Positions 1 to 10,007 of a DNA stretch of 64,000 bases are shown in pieces. The position numbers and the translations under genes are program-made. The stretch is from contig NZ_CADIJM010000012.1 of the NCBI RefSeq assembly GCF_902859585.1, positions 1-64,000 of the forward strand, read 5' to 3'. Under the pieces are notes generated by a model that saw nothing but the letters and a program-made list of their open reading frames with translations, was not told the DNA's origin and ran no database searches. This stretch comes from Achromobacter animicus. GTDB taxonomy: Bacteria > Pseudomonadota > Gammaproteobacteria > Burkholderiales > Burkholderiaceae_B. Position 1 is the stretch's first letter. Every line of letters starts with the position of its first letter.

Positions 1-1
1 T

Positions 2-396
2 GACTCGGTCCGTGACAACTTCACGGTCAAGGTCACCGACCTGGCCGGCAAGTCGACGAGCAACGACCTGGTCATCCAGATCATCGACACGGCTCCGATC
101 GCCAAGAACGACAGCGCCTCGGTCACCGAAGACACCGCCACCCCGATCTCCGGCAATGTCCTGACCAACGACACGCTCGGCGCTGACAGCACCACCGTCG
201 CCATCACGACGACCGACGCCAAGTACGGCAAGCTGGTCGACAACGGCAACGGCACGTGGTCGTATCAACTGAACAACGGCCTGCCCGCGGTTCAAGCCCT
301 GAACAACGGTCAAACGCTCACCGAAACCATCCGCTACACCATCACGGATGCGGACGGCGACAAGAGCGAAGCGACCCTGACCATCACCATCAACGG
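2..396 (+). repeat. Adhesin long tandem repeat, copy A
   Basis: This stretch matches 701-1095 with only scattered substitutions at a constant offset of 699 bp (233 codons), so the reading frame is kept. The encoded module carries the [13 protein letters not shown] and [20 protein letters not shown]-type signature of VCBS/Bap repeats. More copies probably lie upstream of the window. Confidence 0.9.
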
Positions 397-3300
397 CCAG
401 ACCGACGGTCCCCCGGTCGTCACCCCGGTTGACAGCGACGGCAACGTCACCAGCGCGCACAACAGCGTCGTTGAAGGTTCCAACGCGACGGTCACCGGTT
501 CTGTGGGCGTGTCGGCGGAAGCCGGCATCACCACCGTCACGGTTGCTGGCCGCGACGTCACCGGCGCGAGCGCTGCCAACCCGGTTGTCATCACCACCGA
601 CAAGGGCATCCTGACCGTTACCGGCTACAACGCTGCGACGGGCGTCATCTCCTACTCCTACAAGGAAACGGGCGGCGCGGATAACCACTCGGCGGGCGAC
701 GACTCGGTACGTGACAGCTTCACGGTCAAGGTCACCGACCTGGCCGGCAAGTCGACGAGCAACGATCTGGTCATCCAGATCATCGACACCGCTCCGGTCG
801 CCAGGAACGATGCGGCTTCCGTTACGGAAGACAGCACAACGCCGATCAACGGCAACGTCCTGACCAACGACACGCTCGGCGCCGACAAGAGCACCGTCGC
901 CATCACGACGACCGACGCCAAGTACGGCAAGCTGGTCGACAACGGCGACGGCACCTGGTCGTACCAACTGAACAACGGCCTGCCCGCGGTTCAAGCGCTC
1001 AACAACGGCCAAACGCTCACCGAAACCATCCGCTACACCATCACGGATGCGGACGGCGACAAGAGCGAAGCGACCCTGACCATCACGATCAACGGCACCA
1101 ACGACGCGCCGGTCCTGCAAGCCCACACGAAGGAGATCCTGGAAGACCAGACCGCCACCGGCAACGTGCTCCAGGGCGCGACCGACGTGGACAGCAAGAC
1201 GCTGACCGTCACCGAGTTCACGGTGAATGGCGTGCGCTACGAAGCAGGCAAGACCGCCACCATTGCCGGCGTCGGCACCCTGCTGATCGGCGCCAATGGC
1301 AGCTACACGTTCAAGCCGGACGCCAACTGGAACGGCGATGTGCCGCAGGTGAAGTACACCGTGTCCGACGGCGCGGCCTCGACGACGTCCACACTGGATA
1401 TCGACGTACTGCCGGTCAACGACGCCCCCGTGTCGCAAGATGCTTCGGGCAACGTCACGGAAGGCAAGACCTACACCTTCGATGCCGACGACTTCCCGTT
1501 CTCGGACCCGGTGGAAGGCCACACGTTTACGTCGGTGATCATCGACTCCCTGCCCACAGGCGGCACGCTGATGCTCAACGGCAAGGCCGTCACGCAAGGC
1601 CAGGAAATCAGCGCTGCTGACATCCAGGGCGGCAAGCTGGTGTTCCAGGCGTCCGCCTCCAACGTCGGCGAAAACGCTGGCTCCTCCTTCGACTTCCGCG
1701 TCAAGGATTCGGGCGGCACGGCCAACGGCGGCCAGAACACCTCCGCCGAACAGACGTTCAAGCTGCATGTCGACCAGTTCGTCGGCGGCAACAACACCAA
1801 CGACACGGTCAAGGGTGGAACGGGCAACGACGTGCTGCTGGGCGACCAGGGCGGCATGGTGAAGAACGTGACGCCGGGCAGCAGCTACAACATCGCTCTC
1901 GTTCTGGATCTGTCCGGTTCGATGGACGACAAGTGGGGCAGCGGAAGCAGCGCCGAATCGCGTCTGGCTACCGCCAAGAAGGCGCTCAAGGCGCTGTTGG
2001 AAGGCCAGCTCGCGACGCACGACGGCACCATCAACGTGTCGCTGATCACGTTCGAAGGCGACGGCAGCAAGGTACAGAAGACGATATCCGGCTTGACGAC
2101 CAGCAACGTCTCCGAGATGGTCGACATCCTGATGGGCCTGAAGAGCGGCGGCGGCACGCCTTATGGATCGGCGTTCAACCAAGCCAAGAGCTGGTTCGAT
2201 GGTCAGCCCACGGTGGACAGCAGCGGCAACCCCTATAAGAACCTGACATACTTCCTGACCGACGGCGAGCCGACTTCGGAATGGTGGTACAACCGCGACA
2301 CCGAGTTCGGCAAGCTGGCTGGCGTCAGCGATGTGCACGGCATTGGCATCGGTTCGGGCGTGTCCACCTCCACACTCAACAACTATGACAACACCGGCGG
2401 CCGCTTCACGTCGGGCGGTTCGGTTTACGTCACATTCAACAACACGTCGGGCGTGAACAATCCCGACAACTGGCAGAAGGAAGGCACCGGGACCGCCGTC
2501 CGGACCAGCAACGTCATGCGCCTGACGGATACGGCGGTGGACGGCAAGGCCTACACCGTGACCATGTCCGAAGCCAACAAGATCGTGGTGACGAACGCCG
2601 CGGGCGCCTCGTTCGGTTTTGACGCATCCGTCGCCAACAAGGGCGCAAACGATACCTTCAAGTGGGTCCTGCTCAAGTGGGATGGCTCGCAATGGAAGGA
2701 GGTCGAGTTTGGCACTGAGGCCAGCACTCGGACGGCCGGCATCCACGGCCCGGGCGAGTACCTGTTCCAGTTCATCCTCAACGACAACACCTCCAGCAAC
2801 AGCGCGTTCCGGGTGGATATCGACAATATCCGCACGTACACGTCTGGCCGTACCGGCAACTCGCAGGTGGTTCTGTCGCCGTCGGATCTGGAGTCCGCGC
2901 TGGTTGGCGGAAGCACCTCCACCGAGCTGGCACCCGTCGGCGACGACAAGATCTACGGCGGCGACGGATCGGACATCCTGTTCGGCGACGCGATCAATAC
3001 GGATCAGTTGCCGTGGGGCGTCAATGGCAATCCGGCCAAGCCTACCGACTACGCCGACGGCTCCGGTCTGGATGGTCTGAAGCTGTTCCTGCTGCTGAAG
3101 AACGGCACGCAGCCGACGGACGCCGATCTGCACAAGTTCATCTCGGACAACCACGGTCTGTTCGACGTGCAGGGCGACACCCGTGGCGGCAATGACGAGC
3201 TGCATGGCGGAACCGGCAACGACATCCTCTACGGCCAGGGCGGCGACGACATCCTGTACGGCGAGGACGGCAACGACATCCTGTACGGCGGTGCGGGCAA

Positions 3301-3739
3301 GGACACGCTGTACGGCGGCGCCGGCAACGACGTCCTGATCGGCGGCAAGGGCGACGACATCCTGTACGGCGGCGATGGCAGCGACACGTTCAAGTGGGAA
3401 TTCGGCGATCAAGGCACGACGGCAAAGCCGGCCGTGGACGTGATCAAGGACTTCTCGAACGCCACGGTTGCCAACGGTGGAGACGTGCTGGACCTGCGCG
3501 ACATGCTGCAAGGCGAAAAGGACGGCACGCTGACCCAGTACCTGCACTTCTCGAAAGACCCCGCCAACAGCGCCAACACGGTCATCGAAATCAGCACCGA
3601 CGGCAAGATTGGCCAGGGTGCGGACCAGAAGATCATTCTGGAGAACGTCGATCTGACCAACGGCGGCAAGCTGGCAACGGATCAGGCCATCATCAATGAC
3701 CTGCTGCAGAAGGGAAAGCTGAACGTCGATCACAGCTAA
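2..3739 (+). CDS. Giant RTX adhesin, type I secreted (LapA-like), 3' part
   Basis: The frame is open from the window edge, so the N-terminus is missing and 1,245 residues are visible. Numbering from the first visible codon, residues 1-132 and 234-365 are near-identical Bap/VCBS-type repeats. Further cadherin-like modules with NDAP motifs follow to about 620. A von Willebrand factor A domain spans about 629-800, with the metal-binding DLSGS at 636-640 and a TDGE motif. A probable jelly-roll-like stretch runs to about 955. Calcium-binding RTX nonapeptides (GGxGxDxLx) occur near 986 and 1062-1130, and the last ~115 residues resemble the C-terminal type I secretion target. The adjacent LapG and LapD genes suggest a c-di-GMP-controlled, cell-surface biofilm adhesin. 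The N-terminal retention module and LapG cleavage site must lie upstream. The secretion pump (LapB/C/E type) is not in the window. Confidence 0.93.
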   Translation, partial: DSVRDNFTVKVTDLAGKSTSNDLVIQIIDTAPIAKNDSASVTEDTATPISGNVLTNDTLGADSTTVAITTTDAKYGKLVDNGNGTWSYQLNNGLPAVQALNNGQTLTETIRYTITDADGDKSEATLTITINGQTDGPPVVTPVDSDGNVTSAHNSVVEGSNATVTGSVGVSAEAGITTVTVAGRDVTGASAANPVVITTDKGILTVTGYNAATGVISYSYKETGGADNHSAGDDSVRDSFTVKVTDLAGKSTSNDLVIQIIDTAPVARNDAASVTEDSTTPINGNVLTNDTLGADKSTVAITTTDAKYGKLVDNGDGTWSYQLNNGLPAVQALNNGQTLTETIRYTITDADGDKSEATLTITINGTNDAPVLQAHTKEILEDQTATGNVLQGATDVDSKTLTVTEFTVNGVRYEAGKTATIAGVGTLLIGANGSYTFKPDANWNGDVPQVKYTVSDGAASTTSTLDIDVLPVNDAPVSQDASGNVTEGKTYTFDADDFPFSDPVEGHTFTSVIIDSLPTGGTLMLNGKAVTQGQEISAADIQGGKLVFQASASNVGENAGSSFDFRVKDSGGTANGGQNTSAEQTFKLHVDQFVGGNNTNDTVKGGTGNDVLLGDQGGMVKNVTPGSSYNIALVLDLSGSMDDKWGSGSSAESRLATAKKALKALLEGQLATHDGTINVSLITFEGDGSKVQKTISGLTTSNVSEMVDILMGLKSGGGTPYGSAFNQAKSWFDGQPTVDSSGNPYKNLTYFLTDGEPTSEWWYNRDTEFGKLAGVSDVHGIGIGSGVSTSTLNNYDNTGGRFTSGGSVYVTFNNTSGVNNPDNWQKEGTGTAVRTSNVMRLTDTAVDGKAYTVTMSEANKIVVTNAAGASFGFDASVANKGANDTFKWVLLKWDGSQWKEVEFGTEASTRTAGIHGPGEYLFQFILNDNTSSNSAFRVDIDNIRTYTSGRTGNSQVVLSPSDLESALVGGSTSTELAPVGDDKIYGGDGSDILFGDAINTDQLPWGVNGNPAKPTDYADGSGLDGLKLFLLLKNGTQPTDADLHKFISDNHGLFDVQGDTRGGNDELHGGTGNDILYGQGGDDILYGEDGNDILYGGAGKDTLYGGAGNDVLIGGKGDDILYGGDGSDTFKWEFGDQGTTAKPAVDVIKDFSNATVANGGDVLDLRDMLQGEKDGTLTQYLHFSKDPANSANTVIEISTDGKIGQGADQKIILENVDLTNGGKLATDQAIINDLLQKGKLNVDHS
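701..1095 (+). repeat. Adhesin long tandem repeat, copy B
   Basis: Second copy of the unit at 2-396, offset by exactly 699 bp. The 304-bp stretch between the two copies encodes a different segment of the 233-residue period. Copy B ends the array and is followed by a diverged NGTNDAPV module. Confidence 0.9.
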
Positions 3740-3752
3740 GCATCGACCTCAC

Positions 3753-3802
3753 GGGGAGGGCCGGCTCCGGCCCTCCCCCGTCCCGCACGACGCATTTTTT
3801 TT
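3753..3802 (+). terminator. Probable terminator after the adhesin gene
   Basis: A perfect 12-bp inverted repeat (arms 3753-3764 and 3767-3778, GC-rich) lies 13 bp past the adhesin stop. A run of eight T follows at 3795-3802. The T-run is about 16 nt from the stem, so termination may be partial and lapG could still be co-transcribed. Confidence 0.6.
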
Positions 3803-3831
3803 AACGGCGCATTCTGAGACGTCGAAAAAAT

Positions 3832-4530
3832 GTGAAAATCCGTTTCATGCCCTTAACCCGCCGTTACCGTAGCGCGCTGACTCTGTGCCGTGTGGCGCTG
3901 CTATGCCTGGCTTGCGGGTGGAGCGGCAGCTCGGCGCTGGAGATCAACACCGACAGGCTGCAAAGCCTGTCGGCCAGCCGCTATGGCGCCAAGGGCGCAA
4001 AGTCCGTATCGAACTGGCTGCAACTGCTGCGCAGCCCGGCCCCCGCAACCGACCGCGACCGTCTCACCGTCGCCAACGACTTCTGGAACCGCGCCCTGCT
4101 CTCCGGCGAGGATTCCATCATCTGGAAGCAAGCCGATTACTGGGCCACGCCCCTGGAGTCGCTGGGCAAAGGCGCCGGCGATTGCGAAGACTATGTCATC
4201 GGCAAGTATTTCACCCTGCTCTCGATGGGCGTACCGGCCAACAAGCTGCGCTTCATCTACGTGCGCGCCCGCATCGGCGGCGCGGCCAGCAGCAGCCAGG
4301 TGGCCCACATGGTGCTGGGCTATTACGAAACCCCGAATGCCGTCCCGCTGGTGCTGGACAGCCTGATCTCAACCATCCTGCCGGCCACGCAGCGGCGCGA
4401 CCTGACGCCGGTTTTCAGTTTCAACGCCGACGGCGTCTACGTGGACGGCAAGGCGGCCGCGCCCGTCGACCGCCTTAGCCGCTGGCGCGACCTACTTCAA
4501 CGCATGGAACGGGAAGGCATCCGCCCCTGA
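3832..4530 (+). CDS. lapG: LapG-type periplasmic cysteine protease
   Basis: 232 residues with a hydrophobic N-terminal export signal (about residues 15-36). The family is the bacterial transglutaminase-like cysteine proteinases. The expected triad is visible: Cys118 in GDCEDY, His159 in AHMVLG and Asp176 in VLDSL. In Pseudomonas, LapG is a calcium-dependent periplasmic protease that cuts large adhesins after a double alanine and releases the cell from the surface. The position between an RTX adhesin and lapD supports the same role here. The start is GTG at 3832; an in-frame ATG at 3847 would shorten the signal peptide and cannot be excluded because no clear ribosome site is seen. The stop overlaps the next start by one base (TGATG), implying translational coupling. 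Confidence 0.92.
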   Translation: MKIRFMPLTRRYRSALTLCRVALLCLACGWSGSSALEINTDRLQSLSASRYGAKGAKSVSNWLQLLRSPAPATDRDRLTVANDFWNRALLSGEDSIIWKQADYWATPLESLGKGAGDCEDYVIGKYFTLLSMGVPANKLRFIYVRARIGGAASSSQVAHMVLGYYETPNAVPLVLDSLISTILPATQRRDLTPVFSFNADGVYVDGKAAAPVDRLSRWRDLLQRMEREGIRP

Positions 4531-6509
4531 TGTCCGGAAACAAGACTATGTCCATACTTCGTCAGCTACTGCTCAGTGTGACCCTCGCCATCAGCGTGAT
4601 TTTGCTGGGAACGCTGGCGCTCAGCGTCAATTCGGCGCGTGAGTATCTGTCGGGCCAGCTTCAGGTGCAAAGCACCGACGCGGCCGTCTCCCTGGCCCTG
4701 TCCCTGTCGCAACCGGCGAACAACGATCCGGTCGTGCAGGAACTGCTGGTCTCGGCGCTATACGACGGCGGGCACTTCTCGCTGGTGCGCCTGACGGATC
4801 CCGAAGGCAAGGTCCTGATCGAACGCAAGTCGACCGCCACCGCCGCGTCCGTGCCGGCGTGGTTTCAGGCGCTGGCGCCGCTGGACAGCCAGGCGGCCAG
4901 CCACGCGGTCAGCGACGGCTGGCGGCAGATCGGCGAAGTCACCCTGATCGCCAACGACGCCTACGCCTGGGAAGCCTTGTGGCGCAGCAGCCTGAAGATG
5001 ATCGCGCTGGTCGTGGGCGCGGGCATCCTGTGGGCCATGTTTGCCTTCGTGCTGGTCGGATGGATCAAGAACCGCCTCCTGCGCGAGATCAGCGACCACG
5101 TCCGCGGCATCGGCCGCGACGCGCCGGGCGAACAGGTCGAGGCGCGCGTGCCGGAGTTGTCCGGCGTAGTGCAGGCGCTGAACCAGACGCGCGAACGCAT
5201 CCATGCCAGCGTCGAAGAACAGAACGCGAAGATCGAGTCGCTGGAACTGGAGCTGAACCAGGACCCGGTGACCGGCCTGCCCAACCGCAAATACTTCGTC
5301 AACGAGTTCCGCCGTGCGCTGGAAACCCGGCCCGCGGCGGGAACGTCGCGGATCGACGGCGGGCACGTGCTGGTGTTCCGCCAGCGCGATCTGGCCGACC
5401 TGAACCGCCACATGCCGCGCGAATTCATCGACCAGTGGCTGCGCACCGCGTGCGAACGCATCCAGGGCACGCTCAAGCGCATGCACGTCGCCGCCCCCAT
5501 GCTGGCGCGGCTGAATGGGTCGGACTTTGCGCTGCTGCTGCCCGGCTGCGCGGCGCCGCAGGCCATGATGGTGGCCGAGCAGGTCCGCGCGGATCTGCAT
5601 GCCTCGCGTATTCCGGTTGGTGAGGGCCATCTTTGCCGGTGGGCGCAGGCCATGACCGATTACGGCCACGGCAGCCAGGCCGGCGCCGTGCTGGCCCGCC
5701 TTGACTTTGGCCTGATGCGCGCCGAAAGCGCCGGCAACGACCAGGTCGTGATCGCGGGCGCCACCGACATGCAGTCGCCGTCGGAAGCAGGCGAACGCGC
5801 CTGGAAGGACGCCATCCAGACGGCGTTGGAGAACCGGCAGTTCGAACTGTCCACCGAACCCTTGCTGGCGCTGGATGGGCGCACCGTGCGCACCGAAGCC
5901 ATGCTGATGCTGCGCACCGCGCCCGACCAGGAACCGATCCCCGCTACGCTCTTCATCCCGCCGGCCGTGCGGTTGGACCTGGTGGCGGAATGCGATCTGG
6001 AATCCGTGCGGCTTGGCCTGGAATGGCTGGCCAGCCATTCGGGCGAACTTGCCGTGCGCGTGGCGCTGCCCTCTTTGCGCGGCCAGAAGTTCCTGCGCCA
6101 GCTTGCACTGCTGCTGACCGAAAACCGTCCGCTGGCGCGCCGTCTGTACGTGGAAATCGACGCGCACGGGCTGGTGGAATGCCACGAGCAGATCACCGCC
6201 TTTGCGCGCGTCGCAGCGGAATTTGGCGCACACATCGGCGTGCGACGCCTGGCGCAGCAATTTGGCGCGGTGGCGCAACTGCACACGCTGCCGTTGTCCT
6301 ACGTGAAATTGGGCGGGGGGTTCGTGGGCGGAATGTCGCAAAGCCCGGGTAGCCAGCAGTTGACGGCGTCGGTGCTGGAAACGGCCCGTTCGCTAGGTAT
6401 TGCGGTCTATGCGGAAGACGTGCCGGACGCCGAGACGCAGCGCATTCTGCACGGCCTGGGCATCGAGATCATGCGCGGCCAGGGCGTGAAGACGGCGAGC
6501 GGCGTGTAA
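4530..6509 (+). CDS. lapD: LapD-type c-di-GMP receptor, degenerate GGDEF-EAL
   Basis: 659 residues: transmembrane helix about 9-31, a periplasmic LapD/MoxY-type domain (32-153, with a Trp at 131 in DGWRQIG), a second helix about 156-178, HAMP and signalling helix (EEQNAKIESLE at 229-239), then GGDEF and EAL domains. The GGDEF signature is NGSDF (329-333) and the EAL site is TEAML (455-459), so neither synthesis nor hydrolysis of c-di-GMP is expected. This is the hallmark of LapD, an inside-out receptor that binds c-di-GMP at its EAL domain and sequesters LapG in the periplasm. It overlaps the lapG stop by one base. An internal ATG at codon 7 is an alternative start. A second homologue lies at 10473-12443. 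Confidence 0.92.
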   Translation: MSGNKTMSILRQLLLSVTLAISVILLGTLALSVNSAREYLSGQLQVQSTDAAVSLALSLSQPANNDPVVQELLVSALYDGGHFSLVRLTDPEGKVLIERKSTATAASVPAWFQALAPLDSQAASHAVSDGWRQIGEVTLIANDAYAWEALWRSSLKMIALVVGAGILWAMFAFVLVGWIKNRLLREISDHVRGIGRDAPGEQVEARVPELSGVVQALNQTRERIHASVEEQNAKIESLELELNQDPVTGLPNRKYFVNEFRRALETRPAAGTSRIDGGHVLVFRQRDLADLNRHMPREFIDQWLRTACERIQGTLKRMHVAAPMLARLNGSDFALLLPGCAAPQAMMVAEQVRADLHASRIPVGEGHLCRWAQAMTDYGHGSQAGAVLARLDFGLMRAESAGNDQVVIAGATDMQSPSEAGERAWKDAIQTALENRQFELSTEPLLALDGRTVRTEAMLMLRTAPDQEPIPATLFIPPAVRLDLVAECDLESVRLGLEWLASHSGELAVRVALPSLRGQKFLRQLALLLTENRPLARRLYVEIDAHGLVECHEQITAFARVAAEFGAHIGVRRLAQQFGAVAQLHTLPLSYVKLGGGFVGGMSQSPGSQQLTASVLETARSLGIAVYAEDVPDAETQRILHGLGIEIMRGQGVKTASGV

Positions 6510-6580
6510 GTCGAACGGATACCGCGGCGGCCTGCGATTGGGACGTCCAGGCACGCCCCGCCGCAGGGAAAGGACCATGG

Positions 6581-6614
6581 AAAACGGCCCGCGCAGGCAT
6601 TGCCGCGCGGGCCG
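6581..6614 (-). terminator. Intrinsic terminator for the M48 protease gene
   Basis: A 10-bp inverted repeat (6585-6594 with 6605-6614, cggcccgcgc type) is followed on the minus strand by TTTT at 6584-6581. It lies about 26 bp beyond the stop of the minus-strand gene. Confidence 0.7.
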
Positions 6615-6640
6615 CGTCGTCAGCGTAACGCCTTGCAATC

Positions 6641-7480
6641 TTAACGCGCGGCCTGGCCCTTGGACTGTTCGTAAAGCGGCATCACTTTCTGCGAAGCCGA
6701 TTGCAGATCGCTGATGCGCGAGGCGGCCGACGGGTGGGTCGACAGGATCTCGGGCGGTGCACTGCCCTGGCTGGCCGCACCCATCTTCTGCCACAGCGTC
6801 ACGGCGGCGCGCGGGTCATAGCCCGCCCGGGCCGCCAGTTCCACACCCATCCGATCCGCTTCGGTCTCGTGCGTACGGCTGTTGGGCAAGGTGAACATCA
6901 CGCTGGTCAACTCTCCGCCCAGGTCGGACGCCGCCTTGGATCCCGTGGCAATGGACAGCACCTGCAAGCCCAGATTGGTCGCCATCTGCTGGGACACGCG
7001 CTCGCGCGCATGTTCTCGCAGGGCGTGGGCGATTTCGTGGCCCAACACCGCGGCCAGCTCATCGTCGGTCGGCTTGATCTGCGAAATCAGGCCGGTGTAG
7101 ACGGCGATCTTGCCGCCGGGCATGCACCAGGCGTTGACCTCGTCGCTGGACAGCACGTGGACTTCCCATTTCCAGTTGGCCGCATCGGGACGGAACACGC
7201 CGGCCTGCGCGATCAAGCGCTGCGAGATCTCGCGCACGCGCGCCACTTGCTTGGCGTCGCGATCCAGCAGGCCCTTGGACTTGGCCTCCTGCAGGATGTC
7301 GGCGTACTGCTGGTTTGCTTCCTGTTCCAGCGCCTGCGCCGGCACCATCGTGGACATGTATTGCTTGCGGTCAACGCCCACGGCGCCTGACTGCGTGGTG
7401 TTCATGCTGGTGCAGCCGGCCAGCACGGCCAGCGACAGCACGGCCCCGGCATTGCGCAGAAAATGACGCTTCTGTTTCAT
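6641..7480 (-). CDS. M48-family zinc metalloprotease lipoprotein
   Basis: 279 residues. A lipoprotein signal ends in the lipobox LAGC with Cys23, so the protein should be anchored in the envelope. The zinc motif HEIAH is at 148-152, followed by an Arg/Glu-rich helix and a downstream ETEAD glutamate ligand, as in the M48B peptidases (LoiP/YcaL/BepA relatives). These proteases degrade misfolded outer-membrane proteins. The ATG at 7480 is preferred because GGAGG lies 8 bases upstream; a TTG four codons earlier lacks such a site. It is a single gene between lapD and aroC. The exact substrate is not visible, and it lacks the TPR tail of BepA. Confidence 0.85.
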   Translation of the reverse strand: MKQKRHFLRNAGAVLSLAVLAGCTSMNTTQSGAVGVDRKQYMSTMVPAQALEQEANQQYADILQEAKSKGLLDRDAKQVARVREISQRLIAQAGVFRPDAANWKWEVHVLSSDEVNAWCMPGGKIAVYTGLISQIKPTDDELAAVLGHEIAHALREHARERVSQQMATNLGLQVLSIATGSKAASDLGGELTSVMFTLPNSRTHETEADRMGVELAARAGYDPRAAVTLWQKMGAASQGSAPPEILSTHPSAASRISDLQSASQKVMPLYEQSKGQAAR

Positions 7481-7517
7481 GTCGGCCTCCAAGCCAATTC
7501 AACTACGGGAAAACGTA

Positions 7518-8588
7518 TCAGACGGGCGCCGAGCCGCACTGACCGCGATGGCGCAGCGCGTGGTCGATCAGCACAAGCGCCAGCATGGCTTCGGCGATGG
7601 GCGTGGCGCGGATGCCCACGCACGGGTCGTGGCGGCCCAGCGTCTGCACCATCACCGGCTCGTTGGCGCGGTTGACCGAGCGGCGCTCGACGCGGATGCT
7701 CGACGTGGGTTTGATCGCGAGCGACACGGTGATGGGCTGGCCGGTCGAAATGCCGCCCAGCACGCCGCCTGCGTGGTTGCTCAGGAAGCCCTCGGGCGTG
7801 ATCTCGTCGCCATGTTCCGACCCGCGCTGCGTGATGCAGTCGAAGCCGGCGCCAATGGAAACGCCCTTGACCGCGTTCAGGCCCATCATGACGTGGGCAA
7901 TGTCGGCGTCCAGGCGGTCGTAGATCGGTTCGCCCCAGCCTGCCGGCAGGTTCTCTGCCACGACTTCGATGCGCGCGCCGATGGAATCGCCGTCCCGGCG
8001 CAACTGGTCCATATAGGCTTCCAGTTCGGGGACGACCTCGGCGTTGGGGGCATAGAAGGGATTGTTGGGCACTTCGTCCCACGAAACGAACGGAATGGCG
8101 ACAGGCCCCAGCTGGCTCATGTAGCCGCGCACCTTGACGCCGTATTGCTCGGCCAGCCACTTCTTGGCGATGGCGCCGGCCGCCACGGTGGGCGCCGTCA
8201 GCCGGGCCGAGGAACGTCCGCCGCCGCGCGGGTCGCGCACGCCAAATTTGCGCCAGTAGGCGAAGTCGGCGTGGCCCGGACGGAAGGTGTCCTCGATGTT
8301 GGAGTAGTCCTTGCTGCGCGCGTCGGTATTGCGGATCAGCAGCCCGATGGGCGTGCCGGTAGTGACCCCGTTATAGACGCCGGACAGGATCTCGACCTGG
8401 TCGGCTTCCTGGCGCTGCGTCACGTGGCGCGAGGTGCCCGGGCGGCGGCGATCCAGTTCGTACTGGATATCGGATGCGTCCAGGGCCAGTCCCGGAGGAC
8501 AGCCGTCCACGACGCAACCGATGGCCGGCCCGTGGGATTCGCCGAAATTCGTGACGGTAAAAAGAGTACCTAGGGTATTGCCGGGCAT
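7518..8588 (-). CDS. aroC: Chorismate synthase
   Basis: 356 residues, the normal family length. The enzyme converts 5-enolpyruvylshikimate-3-phosphate to chorismate, the last shikimate-pathway step, with reduced FMN. Characteristic family stretches are visible: GESHG near residue 16, DRRRPG near 46, RPGHAD near 103, GGGRSSAR near 122 and a C-terminal RATPIAEAM. The ATG at 8588 gives the expected N-terminus (MPGNTLG). The gene lies 36 bp downstream of the EAL-protein gene on the same strand, so the two may share a transcript, although their functions are unrelated. Confidence 0.97.
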   Translation of the reverse strand: MPGNTLGTLFTVTNFGESHGPAIGCVVDGCPPGLALDASDIQYELDRRRPGTSRHVTQRQEADQVEILSGVYNGVTTGTPIGLLIRNTDARSKDYSNIEDTFRPGHADFAYWRKFGVRDPRGGGRSSARLTAPTVAAGAIAKKWLAEQYGVKVRGYMSQLGPVAIPFVSWDEVPNNPFYAPNAEVVPELEAYMDQLRRDGDSIGARIEVVAENLPAGWGEPIYDRLDADIAHVMMGLNAVKGVSIGAGFDCITQRGSEHGDEITPEGFLSNHAGGVLGGISTGQPITVSLAIKPTSSIRVERRSVNRANEPVMVQTLGRHDPCVGIRATPIAEAMLALVLIDHALRHRGQCGSAPV

Positions 8589-8624
8589 AAGGAGTCAACA
8601 GGTCGGGTTTGCAAGCAACCCCGA

Positions 8625-10007
8625 TTATGACACCGCCGCGGCCAAAGCCTGGATTTCGGCGGCGGGCGCCGGCCGCCCCAGCAGAAAGCCCTGCATCACG
8701 CGGCATCCCAACGACTTCAGGATTTCGCGCTGCCCTTCGGTTTCGACGCCTTCGGCAACGACCGGCAGGTGCATGGCCTGGCACAAGCCGAACAGGGCGG
8801 AGACCACCTCGCGGCTGCCGGCGTCCGATTCCAGGGCGGAAATGAAGCTGCGGTCGATCTTGACCCAGTCGATGGGCAGATGGCGCAGATGGTTCAGGCT
8901 GGAATAGCCGCAACCAAAGTCATCCAGCGCCACCCCGATGCCCATGTCGCGCAGCGTATTCAGGATCTTCACGTGCCGCTCGTAGTGCAGGATGAAGATG
9001 GACTCGGTGATCTCCAGCACCAGCTTGCGCGGCGACAGCCGGGCGGCCGCCAGCACGTCCGATACAAGCTGGACCAACCCGTCTTCGTTCATCTGCTTGA
9101 CCGACAGGTTCACGTGGACGCGCCACGCCGACGGCCAGAGCGCCGCCTGCGTGCAGGCGCGCTCCAGGATCCAGGCGCCCAGCGGCACGATCAGTCCGCT
9201 GCGCTCGGCCAATTCGATTGTCACGGCGGGCGACACGCTGCCCAGCACGGGGTGATGCCAGCGCAGCAGCGCCTCGCACCCCTGCACCACGCCGGTCGCG
9301 CTGTCGCAGACCGGCTGGTAATAGAGTTCAAACTGCTCCATGGCCGGTGTCGTCAGCGCCAGCCTCAGGTCATTTTCCAGGCCTTGCTGATCCCGTTGCC
9401 GCGCCAGCAGCCGGAAGTCGAAGAGATTCCAGCCCTCGCCGCCCCGATCCTTGAGGGGCACCATCGCCACCTGCACGCAGCGTTGCAACTCCTCGACACT
9501 GCGGCCGTGGGCGGGATACAGCGCCGCGCCAATCCGGAAGACGGCAATCAGGGGACGGGCGCCCAGTTCATAGGGCGCGCTCAGGTCGGCCAGCAGCTTG
9601 GCGGACACCTGGGCAGCCCCCTCCTCGTCCACGCCGGGGACACAGACGGTGAACGAATCGGCCCCGGAGCGCGCGGCCATCCCACCGAGCGCGCGTGCGA
9701 CCAGGCTGATGCGATCGGCCACCTGCACCAGCAATGCCTGATCTTCGCCGGCGCGCAGCATGGCGCTGATCTGCGCGTAGTGTTCGAAACTGACGAGAAA
9801 AAAGGCGCCGCGGCGCGTCGTACCCTGGGGTTGGCCCAGCCAGGTACGCACGCGACGATGCAACTCCTGTTGGCTGAGGAGGCCGGTCAGTTCATCCCGC
9901 GTCAGGCGGCGGCGCAGCGCGCGGTCCCGGCGGAAGAACAGCAGACTGATCGCTGCAAGTGCGCCCGCGAGCGTCAGGCACAGTGCGAGCAGGTAACTCT
10001 CACGCAC
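8625..10007 (-). CDS. Membrane GGDEF(degenerate)-EAL protein, probable c-di-GMP phosphodiesterase
   Basis: 460 residues: one N-terminal membrane helix (about 5-25), a GGDEF-like domain (about 35-200) and an EAL domain (about 212-455). The GGDEF signature is replaced by SGADS (114-118), so cyclase activity is not expected. The EAL domain keeps its catalytic set: EAL 245-247, Asn300, Glu332, DD at 362-363, Lys383 and EGVE from 419. It should therefore hydrolyse c-di-GMP to pGpG at the inner membrane. It sits between two LapD-like receptors and could lower the signal that LapD reads. No periplasmic sensor domain is present. The product has a single short anchor and no linked receiver domain. Confidence 0.88.
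   Translation of the reverse strand: MRESYLLALCLTLAGALAAISLLFFRRDRALRRRLTRDELTGLLSQQELHRRVRTWLGQPQGTTRRGAFFLVSFEHYAQISAMLRAGEDQALLVQVADRISLVARALGGMAARSGADSFTVCVPGVDEEGAAQVSAKLLADLSAPYELGARPLIAVFRIGAALYPAHGRSVEELQRCVQVAMVPLKDRGGEGWNLFDFRLLARQRDQQGLENDLRLALTTPAMEQFELYYQPVCDSATGVVQGCEALLRWHHPVLGSVSPAVTIELAERSGLIVPLGAWILERACTQAALWPSAWRVHVNLSVKQMNEDGLVQLVSDVLAAARLSPRKLVLEITESIFILHYERHVKILNTLRDMGIGVALDDFGCGYSSLNHLRHLPIDWVKIDRSFISALESDAGSREVVSALFGLCQAMHLPVVAEGVETEGQREILKSLGCRVMQGFLLGRPAPAAEIQALAAAVS

Noticed and set aside
3187-3390. Tandem short repeats in the adhesin 3' end
   Set aside because: These are coding RTX nonapeptides, not CRISPR or non-coding repeats.
4758-6341. Minus-strand open frame of about 530 codons opposite lapD
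   Set aside because: Gln/His/Arg-rich shadow of the GGDEF-EAL gene.
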